Source: Hemileia vastatrix
Lineage: Eukaryota; Basidiomycota; Pucciniomycetes; Pucciniales; Zaghouaniaceae
Direction of reading: 5' to 3'
Assembly (NCBI GenBank): GCA_030280995.1
Contig: JASXTE010000013.1
Span: 8,959,001 to 9,023,000 of the forward strand
Length of the DNA: 64,000 nucleotides
Shown: positions 1 through 9,457 of the stretch, one piece after another
How positions within the stretch are numbered: position 1 is the first letter of the stretch
Layout of the letters: each line of letters opens with the position of its first letter
Notes under the pieces: generated by a model
Told to the model about the DNA's origin: nothing
What the model saw: the letters and a program-made list of their open reading frames with translations, nothing else
Database searches by the model: none
Position numbers and translations under genes: made by a program

Positions 1-1
1 T

Positions 2-877
2 ATTATTTCAGATAGAGGCTCATTGTTTGTATCCACATTCTGGAATCAACTGTGTCGACAACTCAATATCACGAGGAATCTCTCCACGGCCTATCATCCA
101 GAAGGCAATGGGCAAACGGAAAGGGTCAACCAAATACTCAAACAATACCTTCGAATGTATGTCAGTTACCAACAAGACTATTGGAACACATGGTTACCAT
201 TGGCCAAATTTGCTTATAATAACTCGACTCATTCTTCAACACAACAATCTCCCTTCTAAAATGTTTATGGAAGACATCCTCAATTCAACTCAATCCATGT
301 AGGAACTAGTCATCCTGAAGAACATTTTCTTCGAACCATATCAGGACTCCAAGAAGAACTTAAATCAAATTTGAAATTAGTGATTCGAAGGTACAAGGAA
401 CAGGCTGACAAACATCGACAATCTGCTCCTTCTTTTAAACCAGGCAACAAAGTATGGATCGACGCACAAAACATTTGAAAAACTCGACCATCAAAGAAAC
501 TGGCTGAAAAAAGCTTGGGAACATTTGAAATCAACTCCGAAGTCTCTAAAACTGCATTTCGACTCAAGCTACCTTCTAAATGACAGGCTATTCACCCTGT
601 TTTCCACGTATCTCTCCTGGGACTGGCTCGAGAAACATACCCGGGAAGGAACCAACCTCCTCCAGAACCGGTAGAAGTAGAAGACCATCTAGATTGGGAA
701 GTAAGCCGTATCCTTGATTCAAGAATGCACAAGGGGAAACTTCAATACCTCGTGGAATGGGAAGGCTTCCTCAATGACTCAGACAAAACATCCTGGGAAC
801 CAGCCATCAATGTTTCTAATGCTCCTGAGCTCATAAAATCTTTTCATCTTAAATATCCTTTAAAACCAAAACCTTAG
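2..877 (+). pseudogene. F1 chromovirus pol, 3' end: integrase core to chromodomain
   Basis: This is the C-terminal part of a Ty3/Gypsy Pol that enters from the left edge. The integrase core is recognisable by the second catalytic Asp (SDRG, about 10-25) and the catalytic Glu in QTERVNQ (about 110-130). A linker and the HPVFHVSLL segment follow, then a canonical chromodomain (about 680-840, with the aromatic residues of LDWEVSRIL, YLVEWEGF and SWEP). Chromodomains steer integration to chromatin carrying particular histone marks (family knowledge). The frame is interrupted by three stops: TAA at 257-259, TGA at 476-478 and TGA at 581-583. The final TAG is at 875-877. The homology continues through each stop in one frame, so these are point nonsense changes in an otherwise collinear gene. 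Confidence 0.9.
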
Positions 878-1850
878 AACTCTCTTTTATTCTTTTTTCT
901 TCTTTCTCTTTTTCTTTTTTCTTTTCTTAAAATTCTAAAACTTCTTCTGTTCTTAAATCCTTACTCTGTTTTTTTTTCTTCTTTCTTCTTCTCAAAAGTT
1001 TTTTTCAACCTTCTTTAAAAATAAATAAATAAATTAAATAAAAAAAATAAAATAAAATAAACTAAAATTAAAATTAAATTAAATTAAAAAAGTAAAAATA
1101 AAAAAAAATAAAAAAAAATAAAATAATAAAAGTAAAATCTTAAAATTCATTAAAATAAAATCTTAAAAATCAATAATTCCTTTAATTTTCTTTCTTTTCT
1201 CTTTTCTCTTTTCAAACTTTTCTTCTTTCCCTAATTTCTTTTTCTTCAAACTATCAAGTTTTTTTACGAACTCAATACGACAATCTTTCTCAAACTTTAC
1301 TTTAACCTTTAATTCTCTCTTTTATTTAAAATTCTTTGAACAAATTACTTCTTTCTTCAAATTCTTTTTTTCAAAAACTATTTTTCTTCTTTCTTTTCAA
1401 ATAACCAAATTTCCTAAAAAACTTCAATAAATAAACTTTCACGAATAACAAATTTTTTCTCTCATTAAATTTTCATCTCAAAAAAAATTGTTTTCAATCA
1501 ACTATTTCTTTTTTCTTACTTAAATTTTTCTTTTTTCAAAACTTAAAACTAAAATTCCTTCAGTTAAACATTCTTTCTTTTCTTCTTTCAAAATATAAAA
1601 AAAATTTTTATTCAAATATTTTCTTTCTTCCTCTTCTCTTTCCTTTTCTCAAAATCTTATAAAATATATATCAAAATTTTCAATTAAAACAACAAAATAA
1701 AAAATAAATAAATTAATACACAAATTACTATCTATTTTTTCCCCTTCCTCTTTCTTTCTTTTCTTTCTCCTGTATTTTCTCCCAAAACAACTTCTTCATT
1801 TTCTTCAAACCCACCCTTATTTCCCTCCTACATTTCTCAAATACCTCCTC
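878..1850 (+). repeat. Low-complexity pyrimidine and A-rich 3' region of F1
   Basis: No gene is visible. The element-sense strand starts T/C-rich (about 878-1015), becomes A-rich (about 1016-1165), then returns to T/C-rich sequence with long CTTT-type runs. It lies between the pol stop and the antisense gene. The F2 copies have a low-complexity A-rich tract in the comparable place. Confidence 0.6.
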
Positions 1851-1932
1851 ATCTCCTACTGGTACCACTTCCCCAATATCTAGTAATTATTCAGCCACGT
1901 TGAAGGAGGCAGCATCGACAATCTTATCAACC

Positions 1933-2596
1933 TCACCGCTTAAATCTTTGATGAATCGAGTTCGTCGACCATACCTGGTCAAGAGACTCTTCGTTGTCCT
2001 CCCTCAAATCAACCACTGTTTGATTTACCTCAACTGGCAGTGATGGTGCAGCTTCCACAATTGGAGCCCCCACAATGACATCTGAATTCTAAAACATAGG
2101 TCATCAGTAACAAAATTTTTTAAAATAAAAAGAAGAACAGACTTACTTCAAGCAATGGGTCAGCTTCTAAGAATAACTTCGGGGTGACTTCCACCTTCAC
2201 TTCCTTCTTCTCTTCATCATCCTCAATGACCATCCGCCGCTTCTTTGGTGTCCGTCTCAAAATAGGGATTTCATCCTCATCCTCTTCAACCAATTTATCT
2301 ATCTCTTCTTTGACCCCTTGTTTTTTACTTGTGGCCTGGGTTGCCCAGGTTGCCACGGTATCTTCAACCTCCTCCTAAGTCTCTCCCACTGACAGATTGT
2401 CCCTGACCGATACATCCCAAATATCATCCACCACCTCTTTGGTCTCTGGTATTACCCAATATTTGGTTTTTGTAAATTGACGCTTGATGTCTAAATTTTT
2501 TGAAAAGGCATCACATGCCACCCGTCTCCAGCGGCAAAACTTGCATTTCTGGAGGGGACCTCTTGTCGCTGTGCTTTCAACACAGAAGTACTCCAT
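1933..2596 (-). pseudogene. Antisense two-exon gene in the 3' region of F1
   Basis: This gene lies opposite to pol, between pol and the 3' LTR. Exon 1 runs 2596 to 2147 from an ATG (MEYFCVES). A 57-nt intron follows (2146-2089; donor GTAAGT, acceptor TTTTAG). Exon 2 runs 2088 to 1933 and ends in TGA. Exon 1 is 450 nt, so the phase is kept and the product would be 201 aa. It has a CX2CX6C half zinc-cluster motif near the N-terminus (CKFCRWRRVAC), then a highly charged acidic and Lys-rich stretch with RRTPKKRR. One in-frame TAG (about 2373-2375) breaks this copy; the frame is open on both sides of it. The place, orientation, length and Cys motif resemble the antisense genes of F2-b. The function is unknown; a DNA- or RNA-binding accessory factor is an inference. 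Splicing is predicted from sequence only. Confidence 0.6.
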
Positions 2597-2753
2597 TAAT
2601 TTTCAGGCTGTGCATGCTTGAGAAGACTATCAGGTAATTATTCCACCATATGCTTTAGGGTGTGGATACGTGGGAGTTAGGGTAGGAAAAGTTGACATAA
2701 TAAAATATAAAATAATTAAAAACAAGAGGGAGAGAAAGTAGTGTGGGAAAGTA

Positions 2754-3605
2754 TGTCTCACGCTCAACGGAGCTTTTGTTTTTATACCCGGGCATCTGTA
2801 ATGCGCCACGTGCCACTCAAGGCAAAAGCAGCTCATTAAATCAATAATACAGAGGTCTAAATTCATACTCAAATGCAGAAAGCAATTCTACATAGCAACT
2901 GCAACTTTCCTTTGTGTACTCACTATTCAACCACGCTAGTCTAAACTCTAAATCTAAATTAGTCAATCTCTCAATAGTGTGTCTTAGTCTTTTCCTCAAT
3001 AAGAGACGCACAGTGCAATAGTCAATGTAATAGTCCGCTAAAAAGGTTTATTAAAGTATCTGGGGGTTATTAAAAAGGGGTAGTGAGCATGGACAGAATG
3101 GTTAGTGGAGGATTAAAGGGTTAACGGATGTTAGTGAGGAGGGCCCAGGTGTAACAGGTGTAATTTTGGTGGTCCATGGTGAATGGAATGATTGATGGGT
3201 ATGAGGTCAATGCAAGGAGGAGTAAAGGATATAAAAGGGGTTGGATTTTGGTTTGACATTCTTTAGAATTAAATTATAAAAAACTTATATATATTTAATA
3301 GTGGTAAAGCTTCAGGTTAAATCATTATTATTGTTTTTCCTTATTTTCTCAGTAATCATTTCTCAATCCTAAATCTTTGATTTTTGAGTTTCCAACCCTT
3401 TGTGAGATCTTAAGAATATTAATATTACATTTAAATTATATTAGAATTCTTCTCGAACATATCTTAAAGCAGTAGCTCTTCCTTCAAGTCATCTTTGAGT
3501 CACTTTCTTGAACATTTCCTCTGTGCTTCAAGGAAGTTTCTAAACTATTCTCCTCATATCACTTCAGGAACACCCTCAACCTTGTGCGTAGGTTTTCCGG
3601 TGACA
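2754..3605 (+). repeat. F1 LTR (3' LTR of the left element)
   Basis: The sequence from about 2810 to 3605 matches 39530-40280, which lies just upstream of an F1 gag start, so both are F1 LTRs. The right end reads GGTGACA in both copies. The left end is less certain: TGTCTCACG at 2754 is preceded by a purine-rich tract (about 2723-2750), as expected for a polypurine tract. A TATA box (GATATAAAAGGGG, about 3228-3240) is conserved in the other copy. Confidence 0.75.
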
Positions 3606-3607
3606 CA

Positions 3608-3945
3608 AATTTTGCCACAATAGCCAAATTTTTCCACAGTGACCAAACTTTGGTACAGTGACTAAACTTTGGTACAGTGACCAAACTTTGGTACAGTGAC
3701 CAAAATTTGTTACAGTGACCAAATTTTGACACAGTGACCAAACTTTGGTACAGTGACCAAACTTTGTTCCAGTGACCCAACTTAAACCTGGTGACCAGAC
3801 TTTCCCATTGTGAGCAAATTTTGCCACAATGAGCTCTTTTTGCCATAATGAGCTAGTTTTGACAGATTGAGCTAAAGTTGCCACAGTAAGATAATTTTGC
3901 CAGCATGACCAAACTTTGCCACCATGACAGAATTTTTCCAGTACA
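3608..3945. repeat. Minisatellite, about 19-bp unit
   Basis: Tandem imperfect units of about 19 bp are centred on TTTGGTACAGTGACCAAA. Each unit is an inverted repeat (TTTGGT, loop ACAGTG, ACCAAA). Units are most regular at about 3640-3770 and decay to the right, where GAGC replaces GACC. The array starts right after the F1 LTR but is absent after the second F1 LTR, so it is not an LTR part. The long minus-strand reading frames across it are by-products of the repeat. Confidence 0.8.
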
Positions 3946-4690
3946 CCTTGCTTTTGTACCAGAAAATCACTGGAGCAAACTTGAGCGCACAGGAGAACAG
4001 GAGAACAGGAGCTTAGTGGCCATTCTATCTGCACACCATATCCACCAATAATACTAAAAGTCACTAAATCAAGTAAAATACTAAGAAAAAAGTAAAATAT
4101 GATAGAAAACCATCAAGACCTAAAAGATAGAGAAAACTCTAGGCTATCCAATGATAATAATCACCTTTCAAAATTCCAAATATCCATCCTGATAATCCAG
4201 AAAAGTGCTACTAAACTTCCAAAAATAATTCTGAAAGAGCCCCAGAAAATAGCCAAAAGATAGAGAATCACGCCAAAAATCCATTAAAACCATTACCAAA
4301 TCCATAAAACCATCAAGTCACAATAAAAATACCACCATATTACCATTCCAAAATGCCACAAATCAACCCAAAAAAATCCATAATAACCAAATTAACACCT
4401 GGTAATACCATAATTTCCTTTCAACCAATATTTAATCAAATTTTCACGTAAGTGGCTTACCCAGATGTGGGATGTCACACTGTGGGACCATCAACTACAA
4501 GGACCAATAAGGACTTGTGGACAACCAGAAAACAACAAACTTAAAAAGGCACATGAAATAACTTTTTTGACGCAACTGGGAATCAAACCTCCCTCCAAAT
4601 CTAAGGTTTTTATAGGTGTATTTGTCCTATATAGTTGTAGCAACTATACTGGTTGCTATTTGTAGGTCTTGCTCTGCATATTTCATATTT
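3946..4690. other. AT-rich sequence without a gene
   Basis: No supported gene. About 4115-4170 resembles 37425-37490, the far part of the presumed F2-c 5' LTR (shared AGATAGAGAAAA and GGCTATCCAAT). This may be an LTR remnant of the F2-c type. The right part (about 4550-4690) resembles the F3-b leader next to the F2-a insertion and leads into the F3-d leader. Confidence 0.4.
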
Positions 4691-5401
4691 CACATATATA
4701 TTTTTTACTCAGCACTCTGTAAGTGGCATTGAATCGCTCACATTACAGGGGGAGTTGTATGGCATATAATAATTTTTTTCCTAGTTGACCAAGATAGAAC
4801 AATTGTGTTCTTAGTCCTAGAAGTAATAAAATGATTTTAATAAATTATTTTATAGTTTCTTTTAATTTTTTCAGTTGACATTTTGTCCTGATAATTAAAA
4901 TATTATTTTAGTGTTTCAGTTGACAATTTTTCCTGGAAGTAAAAAGTAAATATATAAATTAATTAAATTAATTTTATTAAATTATTTTAGTTGTAATTAA
5001 ATCCTGGTAATTAAATATTCAGTTGACTCCAAGTCCTGATAACTATATATCAATATATATATTATTAGTTAATCAAGAATTGTGTTGATTATTCCAGTTG
5101 ACCCTTTGTCCTGATAATTAAAAAATTATTTAATTATTTCAGTTGATTTATTTTAAATCCTGGTAATCAAATATAAATATCTTAATTAATTTGTTAATTA
5201 ATAAATTGTAATTATTATTTCAGTTGATTTTTGTTACGATAAATATTATATTTTTATTATTCCAGTTCATTATAAATCCTGATAATTGATAATATACTTC
5301 AAATATTTTTAGTTTATCCCTTATTTTTTCTTGGGACAAGTTAAATAATCATTGATTAAATATTATTATTTCTTTTCTCGCAGTTCAAGATACCCACAAC
5401 A
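4690..5401 (+). repeat. F3-d 5' leader with hairpin repeats
   Basis: This is the untranslated leader upstream of the F3-d gag start. It begins with TACTCAGCACTCTG, also present in the F3-b leader. A conserved inverted repeat bounded by CTAG lies at 4781-4820. About nine copies of a motif follow (4872 to about 5290): CAGTTGA, 4-9 variable bases, TCCTG, ATAAT. The same motif array lies in the F3-b leader. AT-rich spacers separate the units. Confidence 0.75.
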
Positions 5402-6313
5402 ATGACCAATCAAAGTGCTTCTGCTTCCTGTGATGAGGAACTAGACTTGATTGATTATGATGAGATTTCTGTAATCTCTCCTTTCACTACAAAACTGGCT
5501 AAAATTAATCAATTATTGGACCAATCAGGATGTGGAAATGGGAGAAATAGAAATAAATGTTGAAAATAATTATCTGGATCAAAATCTCTAAGTAAACCCC
5601 CGAGAAGAGCTTCCTAGAGGATACAAGACAAAAAAGATGCCCTTGCAGCAGAAAGTCAGAAACCTTTTCATTCACATCAAGGAGTTGAGGGCAGAGAACC
5701 TCAAACTAAAATAAAAAGTATAAATCATAGAAGAAAAGGTAAGAAAAATAGAATTCTCTCTTCTAGAGATGAGGAAACCTCCTCTAGCAACAAAAGCCCT
5801 TCCATAATTGGCTCCTCAACCACAGGAAAAGGTGGAAGTTTTAAAATGGCAATGGAACTAGCTAAACATTCAGTGTGACTACCTCTAGGCCAAACAACAA
5901 CAGCAGGCACGTCAAGCAGGTCCTTCCAGGCCCTATCAGCTCAGCCCAAAACCTCCTCATCCCTACTAAAGAGGAAGAATGATGAAGAACATTCAAATCC
6001 AATTTTTACCAAAGCCATTGTAAGCCCCTCTATTCAATCTCAATTACTCTTTCTTGTTACTGATCCAATTACTTCAGGTAATTCTGGAAGGCAAGATGAT
6101 ACCTTGAGACAAGTAGAGGCTGACTCTAGTGGGCATATTACTCAATATTCTGATGTACATAATCCTTTAGTATTAATTTCTACTTCAATGATTAATCCTG
6201 ATATGGCTAATATTGATGAAAAACTTGATCCTGAATTTTATGAGACTCATACCTCCAACTGTTTTATCCTCCTACAAAATGCATTAATAATTCTACAACA
6301 GCCCAAATCCTAG
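5402..6313 (+). pseudogene. F3-d gag remnant, plus strand
   Basis: The start ATG at 5402 gives MTNQSASASCDEELDLIDYD, matching the N-terminus of F3-b gag (DEELDLTDYDE) on the other strand. The frame stops at about 5560. The overlapping-frame protein of F3 is traceable at about 5600-5990 (LPRGYKTKKM, HIKELRAEN, PPHPY) but has stops. Gag homology resumes at about 6020-6300 (LFLVTDPITSGNSGR, TSMINPDMANIDE) and ends where an unrelated sequence begins. No protease or reverse transcriptase follows. This is a truncated, decayed copy in the opposite orientation to F3-a and F3-b. Confidence 0.8.
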
Positions 6314-6489
6314 CCCCTTACAAAATTTTATGAGCCTCCAATTTGTAAGTACCAAATTAATTAATCCGATTTCTTCAACAGAAAACAATTACTGATCCAA
6401 TTCTTCTGTTTAGTTGGAACACTCCCTCCTGAAATTGCAATTGGCATTGGCAAATCTCTAAAACTATCTTAACACTGGATTATGCCAAC

Positions 6490-6812
6490 ATGAAACAACA
6501 CCTAAGCATGATGTGTTCAGACATTCTTAAGGCCTTTGCTATTCATGGTCCTTTGAGTAAATTTGAAAAGAATCTGAGGAAACAGCTCCTTGATGACCAC
6601 TGGATGATGTCTATAATAATCAAGCACACCTTCCAACACTCTATCCCTTCTTCTTCCACTTCTTCCCAAAAATTACCTTCTAATCTTCTTCCTGAGCATT
6701 ACAATCCATATAATCTTTCCAGCTGCCTACACCACAAAGAACACAGTTCTTCCTCCAATCCTAACAAAAACAGCAACACCAGCATAATCCAGACCAACCG
6801 CTGGAGGCTTCT
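6490..6812 (+). pseudogene. Unrecognised coding-like fragment
   Basis: An open frame starts at ATG 6490 with MKQHLSMMCSDILKAF, followed by a charged segment with KFEKNLRKQLLDDHWM and a Ser/Asn-rich tail. It is cut at 6812 by a solo LTR, beyond which the frame is not convincing. About 160 bases upstream another frame looks coding-like (LFSWNTPPEIAIGIGK), so a frameshifted gene may start near 6400. I do not recognise the family. It could be part of another retroelement or of an accessory gene. The segment R/K-QLL-D faintly resembles the C-terminal part of the F2-b antisense proteins; this is weak. Confidence 0.3.
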
Positions 6813-7622
6813 TGTCAAGGGGTCTTTCAAGTCTAGAAGGTTTTATAGGGAGCTCCAATGTCAGTAACAAAAGTTTTTAAGGGATTCAAACTCAGGTACG
6901 TATTTTCCTATCTTAAAGATTATTTATTCAATAATAAGAGGTAAAGAGTTAAGTTTATTATTAAAATTAATGGATTACAATTACGTTTAATGTAAATACT
7001 AAGGCAATAATAAATAGTAATAAAAGGATTGTAAATAGTTGTAATAAAATAAGTAAGTAATGAATGCCTAACAAGCAACCAAAAGAGAGGCCTTATATAG
7101 GCAAAGGTGGGACAAACCACGGCAATGAAATTCTTAAAACAGCAGTATGAGAGAGAGAGAAAAAGAATATTCCAGAAGGAGTATTTTAAAAAACAAAGTT
7201 GTTCTAATAAGAAGGCGTCAAAAAGAAGTATTTTAAAGATGTATTTATAGAGTATGTCAGAAATACATAAATTAATTTAATATTTACTATAGAAGTCAAT
7301 TCTAAATAATAAATTTGAATATATTGTATATATTTATTTTTATTTGAATATTAAAATTTTATTTTAATTTAAAATCTATTTTTTAATATAAAATTTTATT
7401 TCTTCTAACCTGCCAATGAGCACGGTGTTAGAGAAAAAAAATAAGGGACATTTTATATTTAATTTTAATTATTCATTTATATTTACCATTCTGTAATTAG
7501 TTAATTTATTACAGGTAATTTTAATGTAACTAATTTAATTAAATAATTGAAATAATAAGGTGTGGCTTCACCCAGTAAATAATTAATTATTTTACTGGGT
7601 AAGTCTAGTAGGCTGCCTGAAA
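6813..7622 (-). repeat. Solo LTR, F3-like, with CTTCT duplication
   Basis: In plus orientation it starts TGTCAAGGGG and ends GCCTGAAA, matching the F3-b LTRs over the terminal parts and over blocks such as GGTGTGGCTTCACC and TTTTACTGGGTAAGTCTAGTAG. It is flanked by the direct repeat CTTCT (6808-6812 and 7623-7627), the 5-bp target duplication seen for F3. A TATA box (CCTATATAAGG on the minus strand, about 7092-7102) is shared with the F3 LTRs. No internal F3 region adjoins, so it is a solo LTR left by recombination. Confidence 0.8.
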
Positions 7623-7721
7623 CTTCTTCTTTCCAACATTAAACAAAAAAAGAAGTTAATAATTCCCTAAATAGAGAGAAGAATAATAACTAGCAGATAT
7701 ATATATATATAAATAAATTAT

Positions 7722-8240
7722 TAATTTATTTTATTTTATTTTATTTTATTTTATTTTATTTTATTTTATTTTTTTTTATTTTTATTTTATTTTATTTTTT
7801 ATTTTTATTTTTATTTTTATTTTTATTTTTATTTTTATTTTTATTTTTATTTTTATTTTTATTTTTATTTTTATTTTTATTTTTATTTTTATTTTTATTT
7901 TTATTTTTATTTTTATTTTTATTTTTATTTTTATTTTTATTTTTATTTTTATTTTTATTTTTATTTTTATTTTTATTTTTATTTTTATTTTTATTTTTAT
8001 TTTTATTTTTATTTTTATTTTTATTTTTATTTTTATTTTTATTTTTATTTTTATTTTTATTTTTATTTTTATTTTTATTTTTATTTTTATTTTTATTTTT
8101 ATTTTTATTTTTATTTTTATTTTTTTTTTATTTTTATTTTTATTTTTATTTTTATTTTTATTTTTATTTTTATTTTTATTTTTATTTTTATTTTTAGTTT
8201 ATTTTTATTTTTATTTTATTTTATTTATTTATTTTTTATT
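7722..8240. repeat. Pentamer/hexamer microsatellite (ATTTTT)n
   Basis: TTTTA pentamers (about 7722-7800) pass into a long, almost perfect array of the hexamer ATTTTT (about 7800-8200) with rare interruptions. On the F2-c sense (minus) strand it reads (AAAAAT)n. It sits at the position where F2-a and F2-b have an irregular A-rich AAAAT/AAAT tract (28790-28980 and 49640-49935). Confidence 0.95.
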
Positions 8241-8369
8241 TATTTTTACTTAAACTACTAACATACTAAAAAAAACTTGAAAATAATTAAATAAAATTTC
8301 CCAAGAAAATATGATTGCTGAAAAATAAAAATGAAATGAATAGTAATAAGATAAAATAATTAATAATAA

Positions 8370-9455
8370 CAAATGGTATCCCCCAGCCAATTCATGAGCT
8401 GATCCTCTGATACCTTACCCTCATCTAAGTGCAGCTTGATGTGGATACACTTTAAATAATTTTAAAATGATTTGAGATAGAGAAAAATTAAGAGTAATAA
8501 TATAAAGATAAAATGAAATGAATAGAAATTAAAGTAAATAATAAAATGAAATAAAGATAGAAAGAAAATAGCATTAAACAGCCAATTGATGAGCCTTTCA
8601 CCACCAATTCTTGCCCACATCCAGGTGACCATGATGTGGTGACACTATATAATATTATTTTGTGATTTTTCCCCTTTTATATCCAAATAACCCCCATAAA
8701 AATTAAAAGAAAAAAAGGAGAAAAAACAGAAAATAATTTAAAACCAATATGTAACACAACAATAGACACAAAAATCAAAAAAAGAAAAAGAAAATGTCAA
8801 GCTTCATAGAAGGTCCAGTCCAAGAAATGATCACTGGATGGGCTCCCTCAAATAAGTAAAAAAAAAGGGAGACAACCAGTGATCCACCACCAAAACCAAA
8901 GAAGCCAGTCCTGAACCAGTAAGTCAGTTTAAATTTATAGTGGACTCGAAACCTGGATAATAAAAACCAGAACTAGGATTCAACTAGGACAAACAAAAAT
9001 ACTTGAAACAGACATTATGGGGTAACTATTCCACGGAGCAGCCAGCTCATCAGTTCCCCCACACTTGCCAAAATAAAATCTAGAAGCCCCCCCTAGATAC
9101 CTTCTAACAAAAAAACACAACATCCAACACAATAAACCAAGGCCAATAAGCATGAAGATTCTGGCACTTTAAGACCAAAAGAGTTTCCAGTTTGAATTCA
9201 TGGAGGACTAAAGCCTGTGAAGAGAAACCAATACTAGGGTTAAACCAAATTAAGAAAAGGGGCTGGAAGCAGACAATCTGGGGTAACTGTTCTACAGAGC
9301 AGCCAGCTCATCTGTTACCCCTCACTTTCCAAGATCAAATCTAGAAGCCCCACCGATGGGTACCTTCTAACAAAAAAGTTTCCAACAAAAAATTTGTTTT
9401 GTATCACCAAAAGTTTAAAATTTAAACAATTGTCCATAGTTTATCCTCATTTCAG
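8370..9455 (-). other. F2-c 3' region with duplicated structured modules
   Basis: This is untranslated sequence after F2-c pol, read on the minus strand. It keeps, in the order found in F2-a and F2-b, three inverted-repeat modules. Module 1 is at 9280-9321 and again at 9019-9060 (GGGGTAAC pairs with GTTACCCC around GAGCTGGCTGCTC). Module 2 is at about 8828-8885 (GATCACTGG pairs with CCAGTGATC). Module 3 is at about 8578-8650 and again at about 8370-8458. Modules 1 and 3 are duplicated here but single in F2-a and F2-b. Degraded copies of the TAAACT hairpin motif lie near 8925-8955, 9190-9210 and 9437-9460. Confidence 0.7.
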
Positions 9456-9457
9456 AG

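Noticed and set aside
2120..2378. Plus-strand Ser-rich frame opposite the F1 antisense gene
   Set aside because: Mirror of the acidic/Lys-rich antisense exon; no other support.
3559..4064. Two long minus-strand frames over the minisatellite
   Set aside because: Periodic translation of a 19-bp repeat in two frames; no independent protein similarity.
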